From positions 841,388 to 905,387 of the forward strand of contig NZ_CP117982.1 of the NCBI RefSeq assembly GCF_030708075.1: 64,000 bases of DNA, read 5' to 3'. The stretch comes from Candidatus Epulonipiscium viviparus. GTDB taxonomy: Bacteria > Bacillota > Clostridia > Lachnospirales > Cellulosilyticaceae. This document shows, piece after piece, positions 28,402 through 38,018 of this stretch (position 1 is the first letter of the stretch; every line of letters begins with the position of its first letter). The notes beneath the pieces were generated by a model, which was not told the origin of the DNA, did not search any database, and saw only the letters and a list, made by a program, of their open reading frames with translations. A program made the translations under genes and the position numbers.

Positions 28402-29073
28402 TTATCCTGCATATTCTCCGTTATATGTCACCAAAATTGCGTTTCGAACACCTGCTATAGAAGTGATTTTGTTTACGAAGTCTGTATCATCATTCCCTAA
28501 TCTAAGTTCGAGCGTGATTTCAATATTGTCTGCGCTAATGGTTTTGGATTTTAATATATTCACGATGCTTTCTTCTTTGATTACTGCCATTACAGCTTTT
28601 TCAGCCGCACTGTCTAAGCAATTTATCACAAAAATATACGGTGTATCTTTGGATTTTTTGTTCACAAATACTACAAGTAAAAGTCCGACGATGATAGAGC
28701 CAAATACTGCAAGTGTGGTAAAGCCAGCGCCGAGAATGATGCCGTTTGCTATGCTCCAGAATAGGAATGCTATATCCAGGGGCTCGCGGATTGCGGTTCT
28801 AAAACGTACGATCGATAACGCACCGACCATACCTAGAGAGAGGACCACGTTGCTTGTAATTGCTAAAATTAAGATGGTGGTGATCAGCGACATTGCCATA
28901 AGGGCGACTGCAAAGCTCTGAGAGTACATAACGCCGCGATAAGTTTTTTTGTATACGGCCATAATTAGCAATCCTAATGCAAATGACAATAGAACTGCTA
29001 AGCCCATGTCCAAAAACGAAATTGCTGTTACATTTTCCAAAAAGCTACTTTTAAAAATATCTCCAAAATTCAT
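28402..29073 (-). CDS. DUF4956 family membrane protein
   Basis: 223 residues. Three to four membrane helices in the first 135 residues (AVLLSFALGLLIMAVY, SLITTILILAITSNVVLSLGM, IILGAGFTTLAVFGSIIVGL), with the conserved cytosolic-loop motif VGALSIVRFRTAIREPLDIAFLFW written here as VGALSIVRFRTAI…PLD; a soluble ACT-like C-terminal region (about 145-223). Members commonly sit with VTC-domain and CotH genes, as here. Function unknown. Confidence 0.88.
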   Translation of the reverse strand: MNFGDIFKSSFLENVTAISFLDMGLAVLLSFALGLLIMAVYKKTYRGVMYSQSFAVALMAMSLITTILILAITSNVVLSLGMVGALSIVRFRTAIREPLDIAFLFWSIANGIILGAGFTTLAVFGSIIVGLLLVVFVNKKSKDTPYIFVINCLDSAAEKAVMAVIKEESIVNILKSKTISADNIEITLELRLGNDDTDFVNKITSIAGVRNAILVTYNGEYAG

Positions 29074-29098
29074 AAATCTCCTCCTTGTTTAATGCGGA

Positions 29099-29770
29099 TT
29101 AATAAAAGCTTCGGCTTGCGGCATATTTTGAAAAAGCGCTGTGGCTTCGAGTGCCGGCTTGAATTGCTTGCCGTATAAATTCAGGTAAAAATTCATCGTA
29201 TTTTACTTCTAGCACGATGTTATTGCCGGTTTTGATCGTGGGATGCGCCGAGTTTAAAAAGTCTAGCGAAGATAGCCCCGTGCGGATATCGGTATCCAAT
29301 GTAATCCGAACATTGCCTGCGGGGTAAATGAAAACTTCGCGGTGATAGTTTACAATTACTATGGGCTTCAAGCGCTGCGTTACCATTTTGTAGTATAGCT
29401 CAACAAACAGATCTGCAGTGGAATGAGCCAAAAACTCATGCTGCCCATCGATTAGGTTTTGCACTTCTGCGGCAGTGATGGGTGCGCTTTGTTTGTTGCA
29501 TAGCCCATTTATTTTAGACTTCTTTTCGAGACGAATGAAGTTGGTATCGCTATTATAGTAACGAATCCTAAATTTTTCGCGGCGGTTGACACCATCGATT
29601 TTTTCAAGCAGGGCTTTGTTGTTGTAGTTATCAAAATATAGACTGCGAACAATGTATTCGGAATTTTCGCCGGCATGGGGATCTTTGTTACATATCACTT
29701 TAAGTCTGTTTCTTAAGTCGATATATTCTGCATATGTAAGAATGTGTTTAAATTCGTGTCTAAATTTCAT
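29099..29770 (-). CDS. VTC-domain polyphosphate polymerase-like protein
   Basis: 223 residues from the ATG at 29770 (AAGGA six bases upstream); the ATG at 29776 would lack spacing. FRHEFKHILTYAEYIDLRNR, YIVRSLYFDNY, REKFRIRYY, RLEKKSKING and VLEVKYDEFLP are the basic and acidic motifs of the VTC tunnel domain, related to eukaryotic Vtc4 polyphosphate polymerase. Whether it makes polyphosphate is not shown. First gene of the operon with DUF4956 and CotH1; divergent from the response regulator at 29879. Confidence 0.87.
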   Translation of the reverse strand: MKFRHEFKHILTYAEYIDLRNRLKVICNKDPHAGENSEYIVRSLYFDNYNNKALLEKIDGVNRREKFRIRYYNSDTNFIRLEKKSKINGLCNKQSAPITAAEVQNLIDGQHEFLAHSTADLFVELYYKMVTQRLKPIVIVNYHREVFIYPAGNVRITLDTDIRTGLSSLDFLNSAHPTIKTGNNIVLEVKYDEFLPEFIRQAIQAGTRSHSAFSKYAASRSFY

Positions 29771-29878
29771 TGGCATTCCTTCTTTCGAAAAGAGTTGATT
29801 TGTTGACGAATTTATTATACTATGCAAAGATAAACTGAAAGTTAACTAATTAGGTAGATTATGTGGGAGGCAAGGTAG

Positions 29879-30568
29879 ATGTTTAAAATTATGGTAGCCG
29901 AGGATGATACAAATACACGGAAGTTTATGGAAGCTGCGTTACGAGCTGCAGGGTATGGAGTAGTTGCTGCTGCAGATGGGGAAGAGGCATTGGCTTTGAT
30001 GGATACTGAGTTTGTGGACTTAATCGTATTAGATATTATGATGCCCAAGATGGATGGCTATGAGTTTGCGGAAACGCTGCGAAAGTGTGGCGTAAATATT
30101 CCTATCCTGATGGTGACCGCAAAGTGTTTGCCAGAAGATGCGTGCAAAGGGTTTATCGCAGGGACCGATGACTATATGGTAAAGCCGATAAATATAGACG
30201 AAATGCTATTGCGAATTAAAGCATTACTGCGACGAGCTAAGATTGTGTCGGAACGAAAGCTAAAAGTAGGAAAGCTCCTATTAAATTATGACGCATTTTC
30301 AGTGCAATATGAGAATGAGCCAGAGCAGGTGCTGCCGCAGAAGGAATTTTTGCTACTATATAAATTGTTATCGTCGCCGGATAAAATTTTTACGAGACTG
30401 CAGCTAATGGATGAAATTTGGGGTATGGAAACAGATTCGGTAGATACGACAGTGAATGTGCATGTCAATAAGCTTCGCAAGAGGTTTGCTGCTTACAACG
30501 AATTTGAAATTATTGCGATAAGAGGGATTGGTTACAAGGGAAAGGTGAATGATGCTCAAAAAAATTAG
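29879..30568 (+). CDS. OmpR-family response regulator
   Basis: 229 residues. Receiver domain (1-118) with acidic pocket EDD (8-10), phospho-acceptor D52 (VLDIMMPKMDGYE) and K102 (YMVKPI), then a winged-helix DNA-binding domain (about 130-225; VDTTVNVHVNKLRKR, IRGIGYKG). Overlaps its kinase. Flanked by CotH/VTC genes on both sides, so it probably regulates them. Confidence 0.95.
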   Translation: MFKIMVAEDDTNTRKFMEAALRAAGYGVVAAADGEEALALMDTEFVDLIVLDIMMPKMDGYEFAETLRKCGVNIPILMVTAKCLPEDACKGFIAGTDDYMVKPINIDEMLLRIKALLRRAKIVSERKLKVGKLLLNYDAFSVQYENEPEQVLPQKEFLLLYKLLSSPDKIFTRLQLMDEIWGMETDSVDTTVNVHVNKLRKRFAAYNEFEIIAIRGIGYKGKVNDAQKN

Positions 30569-31586
30569 GTTGCTAAAGCAGATGCTAGGTTTTGTAGGTG
30601 CAGTGTTTTTAATTTTTGTAATCTCCCATTTGATGCATCCGATAATAGGGATGATATTGGTAAAATTGGAATTGATAGAGAAAAAACCACATTGGCTATA
30701 TCCGCTGATTACGCTCGCTATGTTTAGTGTCGTAATCGGGGTGACGACATCAATTTTTGTGAATGCAAATATAGTAAGACCAATTAAGCTTCTAATTATG
30801 AGCATCAATAGGGTAGCAGCGGGGAATTTTAAATCTAAGGTGGAGGCAACGAGCCGCTTGAAGTATTTCCAAAAGATGATAACTAGTTTTAATAAAATGT
30901 TAGATGAGCTCAATGGCAATGAAATGCTGAAGTCTGATTTCATAAACAATTTTTCACACGAGTTTAAGACGCCGATCAACGCTATTCAGGGCTTTGCTAA
31001 GCAACTGCAAAATTCAAATTTGTCGGAACAGCAAAAGCAGGAGTACATTGATATTATGATATATGAAACGCAGCGGCTAAGTTCGTTGGCAACTAATGTG
31101 TTAAATTTATCGAAAGTCGAACATCAGGTGATTCTTAGCAATAAGACTCAGTTTAATCTATCGGAGCAGCTGCGAGAAGTGGTGATTATGTTATATGATA
31201 AATGCACGGCCAAAAATGTAGAAGTGGAATTCGATTCTGCAGAAGTTGAGATTATAGGTGATCGCGAATTACTAAAGCAGGTGTGGATCAATCTACTAGA
31301 CAATGCGATAAAGTTTTGCTACAAAAATAGTGTAATTAAAATCAAGATTGCCACAACTGTAGCGAAAGTAAACGTCAGTATTGCAAACGATGGAGAGCCC
31401 CTATCTGCTAATGCACAAAAATGTATATTTGACAAATTTTACCAAGCAGATGCTTCTCATGCAACAGTTGGAAACGGATTGGGATTGACTATTGCAAAAA
31501 AAATTATTCAGCTTCATGGCGGAAACATCTACGTTGTAGGCGGAAACAAAACTACGATGGAGGTATTTTTGCCCATCAAAAATTAG
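30552..31586 (+). CDS. Sensor histidine kinase
   Basis: 344 residues from the second of two ATGs (better spacing from AAAGG). Two membrane helices (about 12-38 and 50-74) with a very short external loop, HAMP-like linker, H-box FSHEFKTPINAI (about H136), N-box NLLDNAIKFCY and G-box GNGLGLTIAKKI. The short loop argues for sensing within the membrane or through a partner. Starts 17 bases before the end of the response regulator; its stop overlaps the stop of the convergent CotH2 gene. Confidence 0.95.
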   Translation: MLKKIRLLKQMLGFVGAVFLIFVISHLMHPIIGMILVKLELIEKKPHWLYPLITLAMFSVVIGVTTSIFVNANIVRPIKLLIMSINRVAAGNFKSKVEATSRLKYFQKMITSFNKMLDELNGNEMLKSDFINNFSHEFKTPINAIQGFAKQLQNSNLSEQQKQEYIDIMIYETQRLSSLATNVLNLSKVEHQVILSNKTQFNLSEQLREVVIMLYDKCTAKNVEVEFDSAEVEIIGDRELLKQVWINLLDNAIKFCYKNSVIKIKIATTVAKVNVSIANDGEPLSANAQKCIFDKFYQADASHATVGNGLGLTIAKKIIQLHGGNIYVVGGNKTTMEVFLPIKN

Positions 31587-33220
31587 AGCTTCTTTATAAA
31601 AATGGTTGCAACAAAAGTTATGGCGATAAACCCGAGCATAATCATAATATCTGCCGCAATTTGTTTAGGATTAGGTTTGTTGCCGTTCATCGTATCCAAT
31701 ATTTGATTGACCATTGCGTCATTGACTTCTATACCCATATCAATCATGGCTTGCTTTATGGTATCGAAATCGGGTATGCCATCGTTCATGGAAGGTACTG
31801 CAGATGGCTTATCTTGTTTCGAATTAGCAAAAAGTGTTAAAACTTGACTATTGACGAGTTGTTCAGGATTAGCTGCCTGGGTTGAAGTTGTTGCAGGAAC
31901 AGTTCCGTTAATTTGCCCCGCTATACTTTCGCCTCGGAGCAATAGTAGTTGCGCCAACTCGTCGCGAGCAGCTGTAAATTCGTCATAGGTACAAAACGCT
32001 GTTGCATCATTTTGGACGTATGTATTTATGGAAGCATCGATTGTTGCAATAGTTTCGTTGGCAGCTGCAAGGTATGTGGCAAGATTTGACAAATATGCGT
32101 AGTATTGTTGCTTATAAATTTCATTCGATAATACTGCTTCTATTAACGGGCGCTCTGCCATCTCAATGCCAAAAACTGGGGTATCAATCGGAAAGTTTAC
32201 AATATCAGACGCGTCATTGCTCATAAATAGAATGCCAAATGTGGAGGAGTAGTCCCAGGGCAAGACACTCACTTTGCCGTTGTGTTCATAGAGAACATAG
32301 TTTTGAGACATAAAGGTGGAGTAGCTATCACTATTTACAGATGCTGTATGCGCGGCTAAATACGGAATGATTTGCTCCATATCCCAGTATTCTTCTAGCT
32401 CGTCGAGATTTTTGTAATTATTGAGTACCTCTATTGCTTTGACCACACGCAGATTATCGGCACGGTCGGCAGTTGCGCCAATCGAATTATCAAATAGGCC
32501 AGAGTAGCGGGTGATATCGCGACCCACGTATTTCAAATCGAGCCCATTGCTAGAAAATGTATCATGCGATGATGATAGACTATTATTGTCAACAATGCCA
32601 GTAGTTTTTGCGCTGTATAGATAGCCGTTGCTATTGCCATAGACTCGTTTTTGGAAGCTGTTATTATAAGATTCGATTCCCAAATATAGTCCCCAGGGAT
32701 TGCCATTTAATGTAACGTCGGCATAAGAATAAAGTGGAGCAACTATACCCAATTTGTCCATCATTTCGAAGCTTATATATTCTCGTAAATATGAATTGTC
32801 GCTATACAAATTGTTCAACACAAGTACATCAAGACCAAAGCAGGTTTGTCCATCGATATATTCGTCAAACTTAATTTTAAAGCTGAAGCGACTACTGGTA
32901 GGGTCCATGGCAATAAACTGAAGACTGGAATTGCCTTTAGGTCGAATTCCCACATTTTGGAAAAGAGTGCCATTGACGACAACATCAACTGCAGTGTATT
33001 GCTCATCGGTTGCGGTCTCGAGGATATGTTGCCAGGTTTGCTCATCTGCGAGTATATCCACAGAAAAAATTTCGTCGTTAAAAATCTCTGTTTCATATTC
33101 CATTGCGATGGGTGTTATTTCAGTAGGGGTGCGTACTTGGAACAAAGCTAGCGATAGTGTTATAATAATAGTAAGAGTGATTGCAAAAATAGTTAATAAT
33201 GTTAAAGTTTTTTCGGTCAT
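31583..33220 (-). CDS. CotH-like protein kinase family, membrane-anchored (CotH2)
   Basis: 545 residues, close paralog of CotH1 along the whole CotH domain (GIRPKGNSSLQFIAMDP, TCFGLDVLVLNNLY, LPWDYSSTFGILFM) and with the same N-terminal and C-terminal membrane helices, but without the MKGGMPPMG repeats. I chose the ATG at 33220; a TTG six codons upstream has no ribosome site. It stands alone after the kinase, convergent with it, as a duplicated copy separated from VTC and DUF4956. Confidence 0.87.
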   Translation of the reverse strand: MTEKTLTLLTIFAITLTIIITLSLALFQVRTPTEITPIAMEYETEIFNDEIFSVDILADEQTWQHILETATDEQYTAVDVVVNGTLFQNVGIRPKGNSSLQFIAMDPTSSRFSFKIKFDEYIDGQTCFGLDVLVLNNLYSDNSYLREYISFEMMDKLGIVAPLYSYADVTLNGNPWGLYLGIESYNNSFQKRVYGNSNGYLYSAKTTGIVDNNSLSSSHDTFSSNGLDLKYVGRDITRYSGLFDNSIGATADRADNLRVVKAIEVLNNYKNLDELEEYWDMEQIIPYLAAHTASVNSDSYSTFMSQNYVLYEHNGKVSVLPWDYSSTFGILFMSNDASDIVNFPIDTPVFGIEMAERPLIEAVLSNEIYKQQYYAYLSNLATYLAAANETIATIDASINTYVQNDATAFCTYDEFTAARDELAQLLLLRGESIAGQINGTVPATTSTQAANPEQLVNSQVLTLFANSKQDKPSAVPSMNDGIPDFDTIKQAMIDMGIEVNDAMVNQILDTMNGNKPNPKQIAADIMIMLGFIAITFVATIFIKKL

Positions 33221-33304
33221 AAGGGTTCCCGCTTTCAAAAGTAGTTAATTTGTATTGATTATAATATGTAAAGATAAGCAAAAAGGGAACTCCTATAGAG
33301 GCAA

Positions 33305-33335
33305 TAAAAAAGGGCGGACACTATGATCCAACCCT
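33305..33335 (-). terminator. Terminator of aspS
   Basis: On the minus strand AGGGTTGGA pairs with TCCGCCCT (one bulge, one G-U), then a T run (complement of 33306-33311). Confidence 0.75.
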
Positions 33336-33343
33336 CTGTAGAA

Positions 33344-35098
33344 TTATTTGTTTGTTGTTACTGCAATGTGGACGTCTTTTAGTTGCTCGTTAGATACAAA
33401 CGAAGGAGCATTCATCATAACGTCTTGCGCGCTTTTGTTCATAGGAAATGGAATTATTTCTTTAATAGAATCCTCTCCCAAAATTAGCATAATCATTCGG
33501 TCAACCCCAGGTGCAATTCCAGCATGCGGTGGCGCTCCATACAAAAATGCATTATACATAGCAGGAAACTTCTCTTTTACATCCGCTTCGCCCAAGCCCA
33601 CAACGTTAAAAGCTTTTATCATAAGAGAAGGGTCATGGTTTCTAACAGCTCCAGAGCTCAGTTCCACACCATTGCACACAAGATCATATTGATACGCCAA
33701 GATGGAAAGAGGATCCTGTGTGTTTAGCGCTTCCAATCCGCCTTGAGGCATAGAAAACGGGTTGTGACAAAACTCGATTTTATTAGTCTTATCATCTAGT
33801 TCATACATAGGAAAATCTACAATCCAGCAAAAAGAGTAACAATTTTCTGCTACGTGGCTTGTGGCATGTTGCCCTATAACGTTTCTAAGAACTCCGGCGG
33901 TTTTTTGCGCTTTGAGTTTTGTGCCTGCTGATAAAAATACATAATCCCCAGGCTTAAGTGCCAACTGTGCGATAATGGCATCCTTTGTGTCTGCCAAAAA
34001 CTTGCTAATGCCTCCAACGAAATTGCCGTCAGCACCTAATCTAAACCAGAATGCTTTGTTTTCGATGATCACTTCTGTATCGTGACAAATTTTATCGACC
34101 ACTTTTCTGGTTGCGTCAAACTTATCAACAACGATTGCTTTTATAACAGCATTCGCAAACGGTTCAAAACCGCAATCTTGCAACAACGCCGTCGCATCGG
34201 TAACTACTAAATCGTTTCGTAAATCTGGTTTGTCAGAACCATACTTTTCAAGAGCCTCAAGATAAGGTATTCGGACAAAAGGCGGATTGCTAGACGTTTT
34301 ATATATGCCATATTTAGCAAAAATTTCGGGCAATACTTCTTCTATTACAGCAAAAACGTCTTCTTGGTTTGCAAAGGCCATTTCCATATCTAATTGGTAA
34401 AATTCTCCTGGAGCGCGATCTGCTCTAGCATCTTCATCTCTAAAACAAGGTGCAATCTGAAAATATCTATCAAATCCAGATGCCATAAGAATCTGCTTAA
34501 ACTGCTGCGGAGCCTGAGGTAGCGCATAAAACTTGCCCTCGTGTAAACGGCTAGGAACAAGATAGTCTCGCGCTCCTTCTGGTGATGAACAAGTCAAAAT
34601 TGGAGTGGTAATTTCCAAAAAGTCAAGCGATTCCATTTTTTTGCGAAGCGCAGATACAACTTTGCTCCTTAGGGCGATCTTGTCTTTTACCGCAGGGTTT
34701 CGAAGATCCAAATATCGATACTTGAGACGTGTGTTATCATCAGCTTCGGTAGAACGATTAATTTCAAAAGGCAATTCATTATGTTCACAAATTCCCAAAA
34801 CTGCAACTTCAGTTGGAATAATTTCTATATCACCAGTTGCTATATTTTTATTTTTGCTCTGACGTTCGCGAACCTGTCCAATAATTTGGAGAGTTGATTC
34901 TTTGTTAACGGACGCGATCTGGTTCATAATATCTTCAGTTTCTATTACAATTTGGGTTGTGCCATAAAAGTCTCGTAAAATTAAAAATCCTAAAGTTTTT
35001 GATACCTTCCTTAAGTTTTCGTAAAAGCCTACCAATACTACAGATTCACCTATATTAGCAGAGGTAAGCTCGTTACAAGTATGTGTTCTTGATTGCAT
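33344..35098 (-). CDS. aspS: Aspartyl-tRNA synthetase
   Basis: 584 residues, bacterial-type class II synthetase. N-terminal OB anticodon-binding domain (about 15-110), motif 2 CFRDEDARADR, the GAD insertion domain (about 280-410), and motif 3 near the end (APPHAGIAPGVDRMIMLILG). Charges tRNA-Asp; whether it also charges tRNA-Asn cannot be read here. Upstream of it, on the same strand, are HAD and signal peptidase genes; weak ribosome site. Confidence 0.97.
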   Translation of the reverse strand: MQSRTHTCNELTSANIGESVVLVGFYENLRKVSKTLGFLILRDFYGTTQIVIETEDIMNQIASVNKESTLQIIGQVRERQSKNKNIATGDIEIIPTEVAVLGICEHNELPFEINRSTEADDNTRLKYRYLDLRNPAVKDKIALRSKVVSALRKKMESLDFLEITTPILTCSSPEGARDYLVPSRLHEGKFYALPQAPQQFKQILMASGFDRYFQIAPCFRDEDARADRAPGEFYQLDMEMAFANQEDVFAVIEEVLPEIFAKYGIYKTSSNPPFVRIPYLEALEKYGSDKPDLRNDLVVTDATALLQDCGFEPFANAVIKAIVVDKFDATRKVVDKICHDTEVIIENKAFWFRLGADGNFVGGISKFLADTKDAIIAQLALKPGDYVFLSAGTKLKAQKTAGVLRNVIGQHATSHVAENCYSFCWIVDFPMYELDDKTNKIEFCHNPFSMPQGGLEALNTQDPLSILAYQYDLVCNGVELSSGAVRNHDPSLMIKAFNVVGLGEADVKEKFPAMYNAFLYGAPPHAGIAPGVDRMIMLILGEDSIKEIIPFPMNKSAQDVMMNAPSFVSNEQLKDVHIAVTTNK

Positions 35099-35117
35099 TT
35101 ATTTATCCTACTTTCTT

Positions 35118-35975
35118 CTAGCATTTTCGTAAAAGTTTAATTCTGTCTATTGAAAACTGCTGCAAAGTTTTCGCCACACCGTCATTGTTATTGCTATCAG
35201 CAACAAATTGAGCCGCGGCCTTAATCTCATCTGTGGCATTGTCCATCGCAACTCCAAGCCCAGCATATTTTATCATGTGTAAATCGTTTCCGGCATCACC
35301 AAAGGACATAATTTCGCCAGGAAATATACCGAGATATTCAGCTAGCATTTTTAACCCCAATCCTTTATTTGCTTCCTTATTTAAAAACTCTAAGAAATAT
35401 GGCGTGCTTCGTACAATAGTATATTTATCATATAATTGATCAGAAAGATTGCGGACAGCGCTATCTATAATGTGTGGTTCATCAATTAGCATAACCTTAA
35501 CAATCTTTTCTGATGCATATATGTTTTGAAAATCTACTAATTGAATAGAGATGTTATTTATATCCATTTCTAATTGGGTATATTTGGATATTTTAGGAGC
35601 AATAAGCCCTTGTGTTGCTGAAAAGGCATGAATATTTGTTCCTAATTGTTGAGATAATTGATAAATCTCTTGTAAGTGGTTGCCTTGTAATGTGATATCG
35701 GTAATGATATCGTTAGTATACAAATTTTTAACAAGAGCTCCGTTAAAACATACTACATAATCTTGGATTGTAACTCCATCAACATCTTTATTGTTGGTGT
35801 TAAATTCCAAAATATTAAGCGTATCGGTTAAGCCTTCAAAAGGTCTTCCCGTTGTTAATACGATTTTAACACCGTTTTTTCGAGCGTTTAGTAAAGTTTT
35901 CTTTGTATTATTTGAAATACTTTTTTCATCAGTTAGTAAGGTGCCATCTATATCTATTGCAACTAATCTTATCAT
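35118..35975 (-). CDS. Cof-type HAD-superfamily phosphatase
   Basis: 285 residues. Motif I IDIDGTLL (7-14), motif II VLTTGR, and motif III/IV MSFGDAGNDLHMIKYAGLGVAM near the C-terminus, with the Cof-type C2 cap between. Likely a sugar-phosphate or flavin-phosphate phosphatase; the substrate cannot be told. 19 bases upstream of aspS on the same strand. Confidence 0.92.
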   Translation of the reverse strand: MIRLVAIDIDGTLLTDEKSISNNTKKTLLNARKNGVKIVLTTGRPFEGLTDTLNILEFNTNNKDVDGVTIQDYVVCFNGALVKNLYTNDIITDITLQGNHLQEIYQLSQQLGTNIHAFSATQGLIAPKISKYTQLEMDINNISIQLVDFQNIYASEKIVKVMLIDEPHIIDSAVRNLSDQLYDKYTIVRSTPYFLEFLNKEANKGLGLKMLAEYLGIFPGEIMSFGDAGNDLHMIKYAGLGVAMDNATDEIKAAAQFVADSNNNDGVAKTLQQFSIDRIKLLRKC

Positions 35976-35997
35976 ATTAATCCCCTCATTTTCTATT

Positions 35998-36597
35998 TTA
36001 TTGCTCTTTTACAGGTGCAGCACCTGTTAATTGCCAGGGTAACTTTGATTCTACCCTACTTTCGATCATTTTAATAGGCACTTGACCAAAATTTCGACTA
36101 TCTAAACTAATTTCTCTATTGTCGCCTAATACATAGACACAATTTTGATTTACTGTCATGGGAAATTCGGCATTGTTGGAATACGTGAGTCCCTGAGTAA
36201 AATTTTCGATTACTGGTAGAGTATTGACATAAAGTGTTCCATTCTTTATATCGACAACATCTCCCGAAATCGCCACAACACGTTTCACATATCTAGTACG
36301 CTCGGTGTTAAGTGTTGCTTTGTTAAATAAATCTGTTAAAGTGAGCCCAAGCCTTGTTTTTGCAATGCCTTCTGGTGTATCTTTATAAAAGATTATAATG
36401 TCGCCAACTTTGGGGGTAGAAATTTGGTATGCTAGTTTATTTGTTAAGAGGATGTCACCGTCCCACAGTGTGGGATTCATGGAGTTTTGCTGGACAATAA
36501 TTAATCCTAGGAAATATGTCTGTATACCGGTAGTGACAAGTCCTAGCAGTAATAGTGATTTTAACATTATTTTGAGTAACATAAATTCAGAATTCAT
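35998..36597 (-). CDS. lepB: Signal peptidase I
   Basis: 199 residues. N-terminal membrane helix (about 10-35), catalytic Ser39 in VQQNSMNPTLWDGD, catalytic Lys105 in RYVKRVVAISGD, and the C-terminal VYVLGDNREISLDSRNFG box. Removes signal peptides from secreted proteins, of which this window holds many (the 44-47 kb array, GH16, 40096). GAGGTGAT precedes the ATG. Confidence 0.95.
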   Translation of the reverse strand: MNSEFMLLKIMLKSLLLLGLVTTGIQTYFLGLIIVQQNSMNPTLWDGDILLTNKLAYQISTPKVGDIIIFYKDTPEGIAKTRLGLTLTDLFNKATLNTERTRYVKRVVAISGDVVDIKNGTLYVNTLPVIENFTQGLTYSNNAEFPMTVNQNCVYVLGDNREISLDSRNFGQVPIKMIESRVESKLPWQLTGAAPVKEQ

Positions 36598-36764
36598 ATA
36601 ATCACCTCTTTATTTGTCTCTATATTAATGATATATGTATTAAGAATGGATTTTGATATATAAAAAATGTGAAAGATTTGGGTAAAAAAATCATTTAAAA
36701 AAAGTGTAACAATAATTAAAATTAGTAATTATGAATAAAATTTATGTTATAAACGGAGGACGTA

Positions 36765-38018
36765 ATGAATATTAATGAAACTTATGAATTTTTAGATACT
36801 CTTGCAATGTTTGGCCAAAAAAGTGGGCACGAAGCATTTTTGAAGCTTTTGGCAAAGATAGATAATCCGCATCAAAATTTAAAAATAGTTCATGTTGCAG
36901 GCACTAATGGAAAGGGCTCAACTTCGGCAATGATTTCAAATATTTTGGTAAAAGCTGGGTTTAAAACCGGTCTATTTATAAGCCCTTTTGTATTGGAGTT
37001 TCGTGAACGCATTCAGTTAAATGGAGCCATGATTTCTGAGGATGATCTATGCATGTGTGCGACGATAGTGAAAGATAATATGGCAGAAACTAGGTATGGG
37101 TATTTTGAAGTTGTGACTGCTATTGCTTTTTTGTATTATAAAATGAAGGGATGCGACGTCGTTGTATTAGAAGTGGGGTTGGGAGGGCGACTTGATTCAA
37201 CCAATGTAATTGCAGCTCCGTTGGTAACTGTAATAATGTCGATAGGACTTGATCATACGGCTATATTGGGAAATACGATAGAAGCGATCGCCGCGGAGAA
37301 GGCAGGGATTATCAAAGGTGGCGTTGCAGTTGTCTATCCACTTTTGGACGCAGCGGCGCTGGCTGTAATTGAGAAAAAATGTATCGCAACAGATACTAAG
37401 TTAATAGTTCCAAATCTACACACATTAAAAATCGCTGAGGATAATTTTTATAGAAAATTTGTATATAAAGACATGGAGTTTAATAAAAAATTATTGGGAA
37501 AATTTCAAATTTATAATGCGCTATGTGCCATAGAAGTTGCAATACAATTGAGAGGGCAAGGATATTATATTGATAACCAAGCAATAATTGAAGGGATAGC
37601 GACAACGTTTTTTCCTGCAAGAATGGAAATATTGAATAAAAATCCGCTTGTGATTCTAGATGGTGCGCATAATCAAAGTGGCAGTGCCGTATTGGCCGAA
37701 ATGATATCAAATTTAAACTGCGATAATATAAACATTATTATAGGAACATTAAGAACTAAAGATTATGAAGAAATCATGAAAACGTTGTTACCACGTGCAA
37801 ATATGGCAATAGTAGTTGCACCAGAAAGCAAGAAAGCTGCAGAAGTAGATGCGCTAGCTGCAACAGCCGAGAAGTATTGTGATGATGTACAGGCATTTGC
37901 AGATTACAAAGAAGCGGTAAAATTTGGAATGGAAAGCACAAAAAAAGAAGACGCACTGATTATATGCGGCTCCTTGTATCTGGCGTCAGATGTGAGAAAG
38001 CTATTTAAAAATAATTAA
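36765..38018 (+). CDS. folC: Bifunctional folylpolyglutamate/dihydrofolate synthase
   Basis: 417 residues. P-loop HVAGTNGKGSTS (43-54), FISPFVLEFRERIQLNG, EVGLGGRLDSTN, IGLDHTAILGNTIEAIAAEKAGI and the C-terminal ILDGAHNQSG are all present. Adds glutamate to folates. GGAGG precedes the ATG; its end overlaps the convergent anSME gene by four bases. Confidence 0.96.
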   Translation: MNINETYEFLDTLAMFGQKSGHEAFLKLLAKIDNPHQNLKIVHVAGTNGKGSTSAMISNILVKAGFKTGLFISPFVLEFRERIQLNGAMISEDDLCMCATIVKDNMAETRYGYFEVVTAIAFLYYKMKGCDVVVLEVGLGGRLDSTNVIAAPLVTVIMSIGLDHTAILGNTIEAIAAEKAGIIKGGVAVVYPLLDAAALAVIEKKCIATDTKLIVPNLHTLKIAEDNFYRKFVYKDMEFNKKLLGKFQIYNALCAIEVAIQLRGQGYYIDNQAIIEGIATTFFPARMEILNKNPLVILDGAHNQSGSAVLAEMISNLNCDNINIIIGTLRTKDYEEIMKTLLPRANMAIVVAPESKKAAEVDALAATAEKYCDDVQAFADYKEAVKFGMESTKKEDALIICGSLYLASDVRKLFKNN

